A DNA stretch of 64,000 bases from Mobilicoccus massiliensis (lineage in GTDB: Bacteria; Actinomycetota; Actinomycetes; Actinomycetales; Dermatophilaceae), in assembly GCF_000826525.2 (NCBI RefSeq), contig NZ_LN651328.1, positions 328,432 to 392,431 of the forward strand, written 5' to 3'. Below, piece by piece: positions 46,288-56,004 of this stretch. The notes under the pieces were generated by a model. The model had not been told where the DNA came from and did not search any database. It saw nothing but the letters and a program-made list of their open reading frames with translations. The position numbers and the translations under genes were made by a program. Each line of letters starts with the position of its first letter. Within the stretch, counting starts at the first letter, position 1.

Positions 46288-47955
46288 GTGACGAGCCCAC
46301 GATCCCCTCGTACCCGCGTCTTCACCCGCCCCGCCCGCACGGCGGGCGGCCCGCTGCGGCGGCTGCGACTGTGGCAGCAGCTCGCGATCATCGGGGCGAT
46401 CGGGGTGGTCAGCATCCTCGTGCTCGCCGTTCTCACGTGGGTGGGGGTCTGGCGCATGACCGGCACCTCGTCGGATGCGGTGACGGCCACCTCCGCCGCG
46501 AGCGCGGCGCGTCGTGCCGACGACCTGCTCGCCGCCGCGAAATCGGCCCAGGTCTCCTACGTCACCGACGTCCACACCTACGGTGGCGAGCTGGGCGCGC
46601 GGGACGACCAGCAGCGGCGGGCGACGTTCCTCGACGTCGTCGCGCGTTCACAGGCCGCTCTGGACGAGTTGGCCCAGGCCGAGCTCTCCCCCGAGCGGCG
46701 AGCCCTCGTCGACAAGACCCGGACCGCGTTCGACCAGTTCGTCGCTCTGGACTCCGAGGCGGCCGGTGCGTACCGCAAGGGCGGCCCGGAGGCGTTGGTC
46801 GCGGGCGACGACGCGTTCCGCCGGTCGGCGGAGGTGTACACGGGCCTGCACGAGCACCTCGGGCAGCTGCGCACCGACGCGGAGTCCGACGTGTCCGCGG
46901 CCCAGGACGCGGCCGCGTCGACTGCCGTCGAGATGCGGATCGTCTCGCTCCTTGCCCTGCTCACCGCGGTGATCGCCATCGTGCTGACGACGGTGATGGT
47001 CTCGCGACGGATCCTGCGCTCGGTGCACTCGGTGCGCGATTCGATGTCCGCGATGCAGCACGGCGACCTCACCGTGCCGGCGCTGGCGATGTCGGACGAC
47101 GAGATCGGCGAGATGGCGAAGTCGTGTGACGACACCCGGGTGGCGATGCAGAACCTCATCCGTCAGGTGTCGGAGTCGTCGAGCACGGTCGCCGATGCCT
47201 CCGACGAGTTGCGCGGCGTCGCCGACCGGGTGCAGGGCTCGACCGACACGGCGTCGAGCCGGATGGCGCAGGTCGCCGCGGCCGCCGACGACGTCTCGGG
47301 CAGTGTCGCGACGGTGTCGGCGGGCACCGAGGAGATGGACGCGAGCATCCGCGAGATCTCGCGCAGCGCCAACGACGCCGCCGGTGTGGCCGCCTCGGCC
47401 GTTCAGGCGGCCGACCAGGCGAACTCGACGGTCTCGGCCCTCGGGCAGAGCAGTGTGGAGATCGGCAACGTCGTCAAGACGATCACGGGCATCGCCGAGC
47501 AGACCAACCTGCTCGCCCTCAACGCGACGATCGAGGCGGCCCGCGCGGGCGAGGCGGGCAAGGGCTTCGCCGTCGTCGCGGGCGAGGTCAAGGAGCTCGC
47601 GCAGGAGACGGCCCGCGCGACCGAGGACATCTCCGAGCGCATCACCCGCATCCAGCTCGACACCGAGACCGCGGTGGCGGCGATCGGTGAGATCGCCGCC
47701 GTCATCGCGCGGATCAACGACAGCCAGGCGACGATCGCGTCTGCCGTGGAGGAGCAGACGGCGACGACCACGGAGATGTCGCGCAGCGTGGGTGTGGCCG
47801 CCGACGGATCGCGGGACATCGCCGGTGCCGCCGCCGACGCCTCTCGCGCTGCGAGCGACTCTTCCGCCGCCTCGGGCGACCTGCGCCGTTCGGCCGAGAG
47901 GCTCACCGACGAGTCCGCCCAGCTGCGCGAGCTCGTCGGTCGATTCCAGTACTGA
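46288..47955 (+). CDS. Methyl-accepting chemotaxis protein
   Basis: 555-aa transmembrane chemoreceptor. Helix 1 is [24 protein letters not shown], followed by a four-helix-bundle-type extracellular sensor of about 150 residues, helix 2 ([21 protein letters not shown]), a HAMP domain ([25 protein letters not shown]) and the coiled-coil signalling domain with the conserved tip [28 protein letters not shown] near residue 410. No C-terminal CheR-docking pentapeptide is present. The start GTG 46288 follows AAGGA; an upstream in-frame GTG at 46225 lacks a site. It signals to CheA/CheW, which are not in this window. Confidence 0.93.
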   Translation: MTSPRSPRTRVFTRPARTAGGPLRRLRLWQQLAIIGAIGVVSILVLAVLTWVGVWRMTGTSSDAVTATSAASAARRADDLLAAAKSAQVSYVTDVHTYGGELGARDDQQRRATFLDVVARSQAALDELAQAELSPERRALVDKTRTAFDQFVALDSEAAGAYRKGGPEALVAGDDAFRRSAEVYTGLHEHLGQLRTDAESDVSAAQDAAASTAVEMRIVSLLALLTAVIAIVLTTVMVSRRILRSVHSVRDSMSAMQHGDLTVPALAMSDDEIGEMAKSCDDTRVAMQNLIRQVSESSSTVADASDELRGVADRVQGSTDTASSRMAQVAAAADDVSGSVATVSAGTEEMDASIREISRSANDAAGVAASAVQAADQANSTVSALGQSSVEIGNVVKTITGIAEQTNLLALNATIEAARAGEAGKGFAVVAGEVKELAQETARATEDISERITRIQLDTETAVAAIGEIAAVIARINDSQATIASAVEEQTATTTEMSRSVGVAADGSRDIAGAAADASRAASDSSAASGDLRRSAERLTDESAQLRELVGRFQY

Positions 47956-48031
47956 GCAGGGCCTCGGACACGGCGGGGGTCGACGCCCTCGTTCATTCGT
48001 GACCCGGGCACGGCACGCGAGGGACCGGCCG

Positions 48032-48694
48032 TCAGGCCAGGAAGTCCTCCGGCCGCTCAGACCTGATCTGCGCGACGAACGCGGCATCGTCGGCGTCGAC
48101 CTTGTGGGCCTCGGCGAGGACCTCGTCGATACTCGCCGCGGGGATCACGACCGCGCCGGACGTGTCGGCGTACACGTAGTCTCCCGGCTGCACCGTGACC
48201 CCGGCGATCTCGACGGCGACGTCCGCGGCGAACGGCATCACGGTGTCGCCACCCCACCTGGTCGCTTCTCCTCGGCACCAGGTGGCGAACGGGTAGGTGC
48301 GCAGTTCGTCGAAGTCACGCAACAGGCCGTCGGCGAGCACCCCCGCGATCTGCTGGGTGACTCCGCGGGACAGCTTGGTGCCCCCGCCGTGCGAGATGGC
48401 CGGGTAGCCGCCGCTGGACAGCACCAGCACTCGCCCCTGCGGCTCGGATCCGAGGGCTTCGTAGAAGAGGTCGGCGAAGCCCTTGTCTGCTTGGGGCAGG
48501 TCGTCGCGGAAGGGCAGGTAGGCGATCGTCGAGACAGGCCCGAACAACGGCCGGGTCGGGTCGGGGCTGCTGAACGGCGGCAGATGAGCGCGGTGGGAGT
48601 GGTGGCGTCCCATCGCGTCCACCAACGCGGCGCATCCCACCGCGGCCGCCTGTGCAGCTCGGTCGTTGAACTCGTCACTGTTCACTCCGACCAT
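48032..48694 (-). CDS. RraA-like family protein
   Basis: 220-aa protein of the RraA/4-hydroxy-4-methyl-2-oxoglutarate aldolase fold. The conserved core is THLSRGVTQQI-type: GGTKLSRGVTQQIAGVLADGLLRDFDELRTYPFATWCRG, in which the RD pair corresponds to the substrate and metal-binding residues, and VTVQPGDYVYADTSGAVVIPA is the usual C-terminal block. The glycine-rich loop before the core differs from classical RraA (no GDN), so substrate is unclear: aldolase, oxaloacetate decarboxylase or RNase E regulator are all used names in this family. ATG 48694 or GTG 48685 could be the start. Confidence 0.8.
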   Translation of the reverse strand: MVGVNSDEFNDRAAQAAAVGCAALVDAMGRHHSHRAHLPPFSSPDPTRPLFGPVSTIAYLPFRDDLPQADKGFADLFYEALGSEPQGRVLVLSSGGYPAISHGGGTKLSRGVTQQIAGVLADGLLRDFDELRTYPFATWCRGEATRWGGDTVMPFAADVAVEIAGVTVQPGDYVYADTSGAVVIPAASIDEVLAEAHKVDADDAAFVAQIRSERPEDFLA

Positions 48695-48758
48695 ACTAGG
48701 GGCGGCCGCGGCGGGTGGCCCGTGCGCGAACTCCGGGCGCTCGCGGGCGTTCTCGGGC

Positions 48759-50282
48759 CTAGAAGAAGCCCATCGGGTTGGTGTCGTAGCTGACCAGCAG
48801 GTTCTTGGTCTGCTGGTAGTGCTCGAGCATCATGAGGTGGTTCTCGCGGCCGATGCCGGACTGCTTGTACCCGCCGAACGCGGCGTGGGCCGGGTAGTGG
48901 TGGTAGCAGTTGGTCCACACCCGGCCGGCCTTGATGGCGCGGCCCATGCGGTAGGCCCGGTGGGTCGAGCGGGTCCACACCCCGGCGCCGAGACCGTAGA
49001 GGGTGTTGTTCGCGATGTCGAGCGCCTCGGCGTCGTCGGCGAACGAGGTGACCGAGACGACCGGGCCGAAGATCTCCTCTTGGAAGATCCGCATGGCGTT
49101 GTTGCCCTCGAACACCGTCGGCCGCACGTAGAAGCCGCCGGAGAGGTCGCCGCCCAGGTCGACCGGCTCGCCACCGGTGAGGACCTTGGCGCCTTCGTCC
49201 TTGCCGATCTTGAGGTAGCTCGTGATCTTCTCGAACTGGTCGTTGCTCGCCTGCGCGCCCATCATCGTGTCGGTGTCGAGGGGGTTGCCCATCTTCACCT
49301 TCTCGACGCGCGCGATGCCGTCGGAGAGGAAGTCGTCGTACATCGACTTCTGGATGAGGGCGCGGCTCGGGCAGGTGCACACCTCACCGGAGTTGAGCGC
49401 GAAGAACGCGAACCCTTCCTGCGCCTTGTCGTAGAAGTCGTCGCGCTCCAGAGCGATGTCCTCGAAGAAGATGTTCGGGCTCTTGCCGCCGAGTTCGAGG
49501 GTCACGGGAATGATGTTCTGGCTCGCGTACTGCATGATGAGCCGGCCCGTCGTGGTCTCGCCGGTGAAGGCGATCTTGGCGATGCGCGGGCTCGACGCGA
49601 GCGGTTTGCCGGCCTCGGTGCCGAATCCGTTGACGACGTTGACGACGCCGGGCGGCAGGAGATCTCCGATGATCTCCATGAGCTTGAGGATCGACCACGG
49701 CGTCTGCTCGGCCGGCTTGAGCACGACACAGTTGCCGGCCGCGAGCGCGGGGGCGAGCTTCCACGTGGCCATGAGGATCGGGAAGTTCCACGGGATGATC
49801 TGGCCGACGACGCCGAGCGGCTCGTGGAAGTGGTAGGCGATCGTGTGCTCGTCGATCTCGCTGAGGCCGCCCTCCTGGGCGCGCAGGGCTCCGGCAAAGT
49901 AGCGGAAGTGATCGACGGTGAGCGGCATGTCGGCGTTGAGGGTCTCGCGTACGGCCTTGCCGTTGTCCCACGTCTCGATGACCGCGAGATCCTCAAGGTG
50001 CTCGGCGATGCGATCCGCGATGTCGAGCAGCACCTGAGCGCGCTCGGTGACCGACGTGCGGCCCCACGCGTCGGCGGCCGCGTGAGCCGCGTCGAGGGCG
50101 GCGTCGATGTCCTCGGCCGTGCCGCGCGCGACGTGGGTGAACACCTGGCCCGTGACCGGGGTGGGGTTGTCGAAGTACTCGCCCTTGACCGGCGGCACCC
50201 AACGGCCGCCGATGTAGTGGTCGTACCGGTCCTTGACCTCGATCTTCGAGTCCGCGGATCCGGGCGGGGCGTACACGGTCAT
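48759..50282 (-). CDS. NAD-dependent aldehyde dehydrogenase (acetaldehyde dehydrogenase type)
   Basis: 507-aa aldehyde dehydrogenase. The N-terminus [28 protein letters not shown] is characteristic of the ExaC/AldB-like acetaldehyde dehydrogenase group. Catalytic cysteine near residue 303 in [11 protein letters not shown], general base in [12 protein letters not shown], and nucleotide-binding [18 protein letters not shown] and [11 protein letters not shown]. The start ATG 50282 has AAGGAG 8 nt upstream. It would oxidise acetaldehyde or other short aldehydes to acids. The adjacent RraA-like gene is downstream in the same direction, 64 nt away. Confidence 0.93.
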   Translation of the reverse strand: MTVYAPPGSADSKIEVKDRYDHYIGGRWVPPVKGEYFDNPTPVTGQVFTHVARGTAEDIDAALDAAHAAADAWGRTSVTERAQVLLDIADRIAEHLEDLAVIETWDNGKAVRETLNADMPLTVDHFRYFAGALRAQEGGLSEIDEHTIAYHFHEPLGVVGQIIPWNFPILMATWKLAPALAAGNCVVLKPAEQTPWSILKLMEIIGDLLPPGVVNVVNGFGTEAGKPLASSPRIAKIAFTGETTTGRLIMQYASQNIIPVTLELGGKSPNIFFEDIALERDDFYDKAQEGFAFFALNSGEVCTCPSRALIQKSMYDDFLSDGIARVEKVKMGNPLDTDTMMGAQASNDQFEKITSYLKIGKDEGAKVLTGGEPVDLGGDLSGGFYVRPTVFEGNNAMRIFQEEIFGPVVSVTSFADDAEALDIANNTLYGLGAGVWTRSTHRAYRMGRAIKAGRVWTNCYHHYPAHAAFGGYKQSGIGRENHLMMLEHYQQTKNLLVSYDTNPMGFF

Positions 50283-50453
50283 GGGCTGCGCTCCTTTGCG
50301 ACGGGACGGGCCGACCAGCGTCTGGACGCCGCGTCGGATGCACCGCACCCTAACCGCGATGTGACCTGCTGCACAGTGCCTCGCGGGGGCGGCTCCGCGC
50401 CCCAGTAGCGCCGGGGACTCGACTCCGTTCGTACGAGGACGAATCCGCGCTGG

Positions 50454-50499
50454 TCCCTCGGCGGCCGTCTCGGTGGCGGCGGGCCCGCAGACCGAGGGA
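50454..50499 (-). terminator. Probable hairpin after the LivK-like gene
   Basis: 8-bp inverted repeat TCCCTCGG / CCGAGGGA with a 30-nt GC-rich loop, beginning 3 nt past the stop codon of the leftward gene. The remaining sequence between 50283 and 50453 shows nothing recognisable. Confidence 0.45.
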
Positions 50500-50502
50500 G
50501 GG

Positions 50503-51735
50503 TCAGTCGAAGGTGTAGGTCTTCACCGGATTCCAGGCGCCCTTGCCGAGGACGTTGACCGTGACGACGCGCGGCGTGATGTCGCCGTACTGGTCGAACG
50601 CGACCTTGCCGCTCGTGCCGTCGAACGTCACCGAGGGCATCCCCGCGACGGCGGCCTTGCGGGCGCTCGCGGCGTCGGAGGCGTCGGGCAGCGCACTCTT
50701 CAGCGAGGCGAGCACGGCGTTCGCGGCGTCGTAGGCGAGCGGGCCGTACGACGTGGCGGACTCGGCGAATCCGCCGGCACGGTAGTCGGCGAGGTAGCGC
50801 TTGCCGGCCTCGACGTCGGTGAGCGGCTTGCCGGCCATGGTGCTGATGTCCCCCGCCGCGATGGGCCCGGCCTTGGGGACGTACTGCTCGGTGTTGAGCG
50901 CGTCGCCGCCGACCATCGGCCCGCGCATCCCGGCCTCGCGCAGTTGCCCGGCAAGCGGCCCACCCTGGGGGTCGTTACCGCCGAAGACGACTGCCTGGGG
51001 TTTGTCGCCGAGCAGGTCCTTGACGAGGGTGGGGTACACGGCCGGAGCCTCGGGGTCGAGCTTGCGCCCGGAGACGACCTTGCCCTTCTCGGCGGCGAAG
51101 GCCTTTGCGAAGGCCGCGGTGAAGCCGACGCCGTAAGCACCCCCGTCGTTGACCGTCGAGACGCGCTGGACGCCCTTCTCGGTGAGGAACTTCGCGACCG
51201 CCGGTGCGTGCGCGTCGTCGGGGGCGATCATCCGGAAGAACGAGCCGTAGCGCCGCTTCGGAGCCCGGTCGAAGGCGTCGCCCTTGGTCAGTGTCGGGTT
51301 CGTCGCGGTCGGAGAGACGTGGAGGATGCCGTGGGAGGCGAGCACGGGCTGGATCGACTTCGTGAGGCCGGAGTAGATCGAGCCGATGACCGCGACGGTC
51401 TTCTCGTCGGCGGCGGCCTTCTTCGCGGCCTCGGCCGCCTTGGCCTCGTCTGAGGTGTCGTCGATGGCCACGACCTCGAGATTCCAGCCGGGCAGATCAC
51501 CCCGTGCCGCGGCCTGGTCGACGGCGAGCTGCACCGAGTTGCGGACGCCGAGGCCGAGCGCCGCCTCGGCGCCGGTCTGCGGGGCGATGACGTAGATGCG
51601 AGCGGCCTTCCCCGCCGCGCCCTGGCCGGTTCCCGACCCTGTCTCAGTGGACGGCGAGCCCGAACAGGCCGTCAACACCATCGTGCCGACGAGCAACATT
51701 CCTGCGCCACGCGCGAAGCGACGACCGACTGTCAC
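50503..51735 (-). CDS. LivK-like substrate-binding lipoprotein (branched-chain amino acid type)
   Basis: 410-aa periplasmic-binding-protein type I, exported as a lipoprotein ([16 protein letters not shown]). Family blocks: [67 protein letters not shown]-like [54 protein letters not shown]. Relatives bind branched-chain amino acids, amides, urea or aromatic acids for an ABC importer. No permease or ATPase gene is adjacent, so it is an orphan here. The GTG start at 51735 follows GGAGG. Confidence 0.88.
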   Translation of the reverse strand: MTVGRRFARGAGMLLVGTMVLTACSGSPSTETGSGTGQGAAGKAARIYVIAPQTGAEAALGLGVRNSVQLAVDQAAARGDLPGWNLEVVAIDDTSDEAKAAEAAKKAAADEKTVAVIGSIYSGLTKSIQPVLASHGILHVSPTATNPTLTKGDAFDRAPKRRYGSFFRMIAPDDAHAPAVAKFLTEKGVQRVSTVNDGGAYGVGFTAAFAKAFAAEKGKVVSGRKLDPEAPAVYPTLVKDLLGDKPQAVVFGGNDPQGGPLAGQLREAGMRGPMVGGDALNTEQYVPKAGPIAAGDISTMAGKPLTDVEAGKRYLADYRAGGFAESATSYGPLAYDAANAVLASLKSALPDASDAASARKAAVAGMPSVTFDGTSGKVAFDQYGDITPRVVTVNVLGKGAWNPVKTYTFD

Positions 51736-51893
51736 CGTGCCCTCCAGGGTGCGCCGACGGCGTCTCCGGCGGCTGCTCCCCCTGTCGGCCCGAACGCGCT
51801 GATTCCGAGCGCTTCACACCCGAAACCACTCCGGCCGGTGGGTTTCGGAGCCGGAAGAGTCGTCAGAGGTCGGTGCGTGAGTAGGCGGCAGGC

Positions 51894-52415
51894 TCACGCC
51901 ACGGCGCTTCGTGAGGCGAGGTGCTCGAGGTAGTCGGCGAGTTCGTCGTCCAGGGGCTGACGCGGCGCACCGAGCAGCGCACGCAGGTAGAGCCCGTCGC
52001 CGACGAGCATGATGAGGCGTCGCAACACCGGGTCCTCGATCGACTCGGCCAGCACACCGGTCCAGTGGTCGAGGGAGTCGACGATCGCGCTCTCGACGTC
52101 GAGTCCCGGGGTGCCGATGAGCCGCATCGCCGCGAGCAGCGTGCGCGTGTAGGCCTCCTGGGCCTTCGATGAGGTGGCGAAATACGCCGCCACGACACTC
52201 TCGTCGCCGTCGTACTGCGCGTCTGCGGCCCCGAGCTCGCGTAACCGGTCGAGCAACCCGTTGAAGAGCGCCTCCTTGCTGCCGAAGTGGTACAGCAGAC
52301 CACCCTTGGAGATGCCGGCCTGCGCCGCGACGGACTCGAGCGTGGCGCCACCCGGACCCGAGGCCGCGAGCACCTCCTCGAGCGCGTCGAGGATCCGGCC
52401 TCTGGTGTCGCTCAC
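51894..52415 (-). CDS. TetR-family transcriptional regulator
   Basis: 173-aa repressor. The N-terminal HTH is RGRILDALEEVLAASGPGGATLESVAAQAGISKGGLLYHFGSKEALFNGLL, followed by an all-helical ligand domain (TetR_C_4-like). It starts at GTG 52415 behind AGGAGG. It is divergent from an MFS efflux pump gene and two palindromes lie between them, so it most likely represses that pump (and itself) until a drug-like ligand binds. Confidence 0.92.
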   Translation of the reverse strand: MSDTRGRILDALEEVLAASGPGGATLESVAAQAGISKGGLLYHFGSKEALFNGLLDRLRELGAADAQYDGDESVVAAYFATSSKAQEAYTRTLLAAMRLIGTPGLDVESAIVDSLDHWTGVLAESIEDPVLRRLIMLVGDGLYLRALLGAPRQPLDDELADYLEHLASRSAVA

Positions 52416-52492
52416 GTCGCTGCCTCCTTCGTCGCCTGGTCATCGCGCCGCCTGCACCACTTCTGTCGAGTCGTCTGCACGAATCGTCGATT

Positions 52493-52536
52493 GGTCGGGC
52501 GCCGACCGATGGCGATACTGTACCGCCTGGACGGTT
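52493..52536. promoter_or_regulatory. Candidate TetR operators between the regulator and efflux genes
   Basis: A perfect 15-bp palindrome GGTCGG-GCG-CCGACC (52493-52507) and a second, weaker one, ACCG-N6-CGGT, within TACCGCCTGGACGGTT (52521-52536). The latter is of the type often seen before TetR-controlled efflux genes. Both are between the divergent start codons. Confidence 0.55.
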
Positions 52537-52565
52537 TTTGTTGATATGTCCCGTAAGGAGGCGCT

Positions 52566-54107
52566 TTGACCACCATGACCACTCACCCGACGGCGCCTCC
52601 TCGCGCAGGACTGCGCGGCTGGGCCGCCCTCGTCGTCCTCATGCTCCCCGTCTTCGTCGTGAGCATGGACAACACGGCGCTGTCGTTCGCGGTCCCACAA
52701 CTCGCGACCTCACTTCAGCCGAGCGCCAAGCAACTGCTGTGGATCGTCGACGTCTACCCGCTCATCCTCGCCGGGCTGCTCATCACGATGGGGATGCTCG
52801 GCGACCGCATCGGCCGCCGCCGCCTGCTCATGCTGGGCACCGCCGGATTCGGCGCGGTGAGCATCTACGCGGCCTTCGCGCCGAGTGCCGACCACCTCAT
52901 CGCCGCCCGCGTATTCCTCGGAGTGTTCGGAGCCACGCTCATGCCGTCGACGCTGTCGCTGCTGCGCAACGTCTTTCTCCACGACGGCGAACGGAGGCTC
53001 GCGATCGCGGTCTGGGCCTCGGGCTTCTCCGGCGGTTCGGCCCTCGGCCCGATCGTCGGCGGCTGGCTCATCGAACACTTCTGGTGGGGAGCGATCTTCC
53101 TCATCTCCCTGCCCGCCGCGCTCGTGCTCCTCGCCACCGGCCCCTTCCTGCTGCCGGAGTCGCGCAACCCCGACGCCGGCCGCCTCGACCTGTGGAGCGT
53201 CGCCCTCTCGATCGCCGCGATGATGCCGATCGTCTACGCCATCAAGCACTCTGCGATGGAGGGCCTCGACCTTCTCGGGGTCACCACGGCCGCTGCCGGC
53301 CTCGCGGCAGGCGCGATCTTCGTGCATCGCCAGCTCACCCGCACCGACCCCCTGCTCGACCTGCGCCTGTTCACCCGGCCGGTGTTCGCCGCATCGATCG
53401 CCGCCAACTTCCTGTCGATCTTCGCGTTCGCCGGGCTGATCTTCTTCCTCTCCCAGCACCTGCAGTTCGTGGAGGGAAAGACACCGATCCAGGCCGCGAT
53501 CGCGCTCATCCCCGGCGCGGTCGCCTCGATCGTCGTCGGCCTGCTCGCCGTGGCGCTCGCGAGAGCCGTCGCGGTGCACCACCTCGTCGGGCTCGGGATC
53601 CTGCTCGCCTGCGCCGGGTACCTCGTGGGGTCGACGATGACGGTCGACTCCCCCGCCTACGTCATCGTCGTCGTGTTCGTGCTCGTCGGCGCCGGCGCGG
53701 GACTCGCCGAGACCCTGACGAACGACGCGATCCTCGCCTCGGTGCCGGCCCAACGCGCCGGCGCCGCCTCGGGGATCTCCGAGACGGCCTACGAACTCGG
53801 GGCCGCGCTCGGCGTCGCCGTCCTCGGCAGCCTGCTCACCTCGGTGTACCGGTCGTCGATCGTCATCCCCCGCGGGCTTCCTGCGTCTGCACGCGACGAG
53901 GTCCAGAACATGATCGGCACGGCCATGGCTGCTGCCGACACCCTGCCGGGGCCTCTCGGGCAGGCCACCCGCCTGGCCGCGCAGCGTGCCTTCGAGGCCG
54001 GCGTCGCAGCGACGTCGCTCGCCGGTGCCGTGCTCACCGGCGTCACCGCCGTCGTCGTGTGGTGGGTCCTGCGCCGCGACGCCCACCGCAGCGACCTGAC
54101 CCGCTGA
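52566..54107 (+). CDS. MFS multidrug efflux pump, DHA2 (EmrB/QacA-like)
   Basis: 513-aa, about 14-helix proton-driven exporter of the DHA2 group. Motifs: VVSMDNTALSFAVPQLATSLQPSAKQLLWIVDVYPLILAGLLITMGMLGDRIGRRRLLMLG (motif D1 and A) and RVFLGVFGATLMPSTLSLLRNVF (motif B), then GGSALGPIVGGWLIEHFWWGAIFLISLP (motif C, antiporter signature). The start is TTG 52566, 4 nt after AGGAGG, or ATG 52575. It is controlled most likely by the divergent TetR regulator. Substrate range unknown. Confidence 0.92.
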   Translation: MTTMTTHPTAPPRAGLRGWAALVVLMLPVFVVSMDNTALSFAVPQLATSLQPSAKQLLWIVDVYPLILAGLLITMGMLGDRIGRRRLLMLGTAGFGAVSIYAAFAPSADHLIAARVFLGVFGATLMPSTLSLLRNVFLHDGERRLAIAVWASGFSGGSALGPIVGGWLIEHFWWGAIFLISLPAALVLLATGPFLLPESRNPDAGRLDLWSVALSIAAMMPIVYAIKHSAMEGLDLLGVTTAAAGLAAGAIFVHRQLTRTDPLLDLRLFTRPVFAASIAANFLSIFAFAGLIFFLSQHLQFVEGKTPIQAAIALIPGAVASIVVGLLAVALARAVAVHHLVGLGILLACAGYLVGSTMTVDSPAYVIVVVFVLVGAGAGLAETLTNDAILASVPAQRAGAASGISETAYELGAALGVAVLGSLLTSVYRSSIVIPRGLPASARDEVQNMIGTAMAAADTLPGPLGQATRLAAQRAFEAGVAATSLAGAVLTGVTAVVVWWVLRRDAHRSDLTR

Positions 54108-54184
54108 GGACCCCCCCACCCGCGATCGATCGGCGCGAGGCCGGCCTCGAAGGGGCGTTCCGACGCGGGAGCAGTTCGACCACG

Positions 54185-54208
54185 CCGGAAACGGCGGCTG
54201 TCTCGGCG
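54185..54208. repeat. Dispersed intergenic palindrome half (copy 3)
   Basis: CCGGAAACGGCGGCTGTCTC and four further bases; the reverse complement matches 33177-33200 in 23 of 24 positions. It is located behind the efflux gene, before the MITE-like element. Confidence 0.7.
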
Positions 54209-54275
54209 TCGAAGGGGTTCAGTGAGGACCGGCTTCCGGGGCGTAACGCCGTCTCCACGCAGGGGCATCGCCGAT

Positions 54276-54392
54276 CTCGCGCAACAAAGACCGGTCACTG
54301 ACCGCCCCGTGACCGCGCCTCGCGGCAACATCGCTGGTCAGCGGCTTTCGGCCGTACGGGCCCGAGTCTCTGACCGGTCTTTGTTGCGCGAG
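54276..54392. mobile_element. MITE-like element with 22-bp terminal inverted repeats
   Basis: Perfect 22-bp inverted repeat: left arm 54276-54297 beginning CTCGCGCAACAAAGACCGG, right arm 54371-54392 its exact complement, total span 117 bp, no coding capacity of its own. The right arm lies within the last codons of the glycosyltransferase gene and supplies its C-terminal residues. I see no clear target duplication, so it could also be a large terminator hairpin. Confidence 0.5.
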
Positions 54393-55651
54393 TTCTCCCG
54401 GCACACGCCCGCGGGCGGCGTCGACCAGGTGCTCAGGTGGTCGATCACGGCCCCGACGGAGTCCTCCCGAGCCATCTCGGCCGCGATCTGTCTCGCACGG
54501 CCGCGGATCGACGGGCGTGTGACCTGCTTGGCGGCCCGGCGCACGTCCGTGACGGTGAGGCGCCGCCGATCGAGCGGTTCGCTCGCGACACCGGTGGCCG
54601 CGAGGCGCCGCGCCCAGAACGGCTGGTCGGCGGCGAAGGGCACGGGGATCGACGGGATGCCGGCGCGCGCTGCGGCATGCGTCGTCCCGGCTCCGCAGTG
54701 GTGGACGGCCGCGGCGCATCGCGGCAAGAGCCAGGAGTGCGGCGTGGGGCCGATGACGTGCACATAGTCGGGCAGCCCCTCTATGCCAGCCCCGTTCCAC
54801 CCCGGGTTGAGCACGATCCGTCGCCCTTCCCACGCACCGAGGCCGTCGAGCACGGTCCGGGTGACGTCGTCGGTGCCGACCATGCTGCCGAAACCCACGT
54901 AGACCGGGGGCTCGCCGGCTGCGAGGAAGTCCGCGAGCGCTTGCGGCGGAACCCAGTTCGGCTCGTCGAGGTGCCAGTCGCCGCAGACACGGACGTTGGA
55001 GCGCCAATCGTCGGGAGTCGGCAGCAGCGTCGGTGAGTACCCGTAAACGGCCGGCACGTCGTTCCAGATCGCCGTGAACCGCCGCAGTCCGAGCGCCCGC
55101 CGTGCCCGGTCGACCGGCCGACGGAACGCCGACCACATGAGCTGCGTCGCGACGTGGTGGGTCGCGAGGTTGAGCCACGCCGGCGGCATGCCCGGTGAGA
55201 CGACCGACGGGAACGCGCGCGTCGGGGCGAGGGGAAAGGCCCCGGCCGTCGCGAACCGCACTACGCTCACCTCGGCGGCGGCGTGGGCGGCCCAGACGGT
55301 GAGCCCGGATCCGATGACGACGTCCGGGCGATGCTCGCGAATCGCCATGCGGATCATCGCGATCCAGCGTGTGGTGTAGGAGCGGGCGAAGTCGGCGAAC
55401 AGCCTCAGACCGTCGAATCCGCCGTCGGAGGTCGCCCGCGCGAGCGCCTCCTCGCCGCGGCCGCCACGCATGTGGCTGCGCATGTCACCGGCAAGCTCTC
55501 GGTAGGCAACGCCGAGCCGATCGGCCTCCTCACGTCCGCTGCGATCGAGGCACACGAGCGTCTCGTGGCCCCGAGAGGTGAGGCCGTCGGCGAGTGCGAG
55601 GAACGGGCGGGTGTCGCCCTCCGATCCGAAGCTCGTGACGATCAGGCGCAT
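54338..55651 (-). CDS. UGT-like glycosyltransferase (GT1/YjiC family)
   Basis: 437-aa GT-B glycosyltransferase. The N-terminal acceptor domain starts MRLIVTSFGSEGDTRPFLALADGLTSRGHE, and the C-terminal donor-binding domain has PPVYVGFGSMVG and the signature HHCGAGTTHAAARAGIPSIPVPFAADQPFWARRL. Members transfer sugars from UDP/dTDP-sugars to lipids, macrolides or flavonoids (sterol, macrolide and vancomycin-type transferases). The start ATG 55651 follows GAGGAT; ATG 55660 is possible. The final ~20 residues (CRENSRNKDRSETRA...) come from the inverted-repeat element and are probably not native to the family. Confidence 0.88.
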   Translation of the reverse strand: MRLIVTSFGSEGDTRPFLALADGLTSRGHETLVCLDRSGREEADRLGVAYRELAGDMRSHMRGGRGEEALARATSDGGFDGLRLFADFARSYTTRWIAMIRMAIREHRPDVVIGSGLTVWAAHAAAEVSVVRFATAGAFPLAPTRAFPSVVSPGMPPAWLNLATHHVATQLMWSAFRRPVDRARRALGLRRFTAIWNDVPAVYGYSPTLLPTPDDWRSNVRVCGDWHLDEPNWVPPQALADFLAAGEPPVYVGFGSMVGTDDVTRTVLDGLGAWEGRRIVLNPGWNGAGIEGLPDYVHVIGPTPHSWLLPRCAAAVHHCGAGTTHAAARAGIPSIPVPFAADQPFWARRLAATGVASEPLDRRRLTVTDVRRAAKQVTRPSIRGRARQIAAEMAREDSVGAVIDHLSTWSTPPAGVCRENSRNKDRSETRARTAESR

Positions 55652-55692
55652 ACCGCCCATCCTCGCAGCGTGGCGGCGGCAGCCCGCCCGGC

Positions 55693-56004
55693 TCAAGCCA
55701 TCCCCGCCAGGCGGGCGAGCGCGGCCGCGACGGTGCCGACCACGACGACCCCGATGAACGGAACTCGCAGCACCAGGGCGATCGCCGCCGCCACCAGGGC
55801 GACGACCCGCGCGTCGAGCACGAGCTGCTGCCCGGAGCCGAACGTGTTGGCCATGACGAGGGCCGTGAGCAGCCCGACCGTGGCGGCCGCGGAGCCGTTG
55901 CGGATCGCCGGGGAGTCGAGCAGCGTCTCGGGCACGAGGAAGCCGAGAACCTTCGTGCCGAACGCGATGAGGCAGGCGAGGCCGAGCCAGATCCACGCAC
56001 TCAC
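55693..56004 (-). CDS. azlD: AzlD-like branched-chain amino acid export subunit
   Basis: 103-aa membrane protein with four hydrophobic segments, typical of AzlD: WIWLGLACLIAFGTKVLGFLVPE, then ALVMANTFGSGQQLVLDARVVALVAAAIALVLRVPFIGVVVVG. It forms a two-component exporter with AzlC for branched-chain amino acids or analogues such as azaleucine. The GTG start at 56004 overlaps the azlC stop codon (GTGA), so the two are translationally coupled. Confidence 0.9.
   Translation of the reverse strand: MSAWIWLGLACLIAFGTKVLGFLVPETLLDSPAIRNGSAAATVGLLTALVMANTFGSGQQLVLDARVVALVAAAIALVLRVPFIGVVVVGTVAAALARLAGMA

Noticed and set aside
50503..51735. Part of a complete branched-chain amino acid ABC importer
   Set aside because: No permease or ATP-binding genes lie on either side; the neighbours are an aldehyde dehydrogenase and a TetR regulator.
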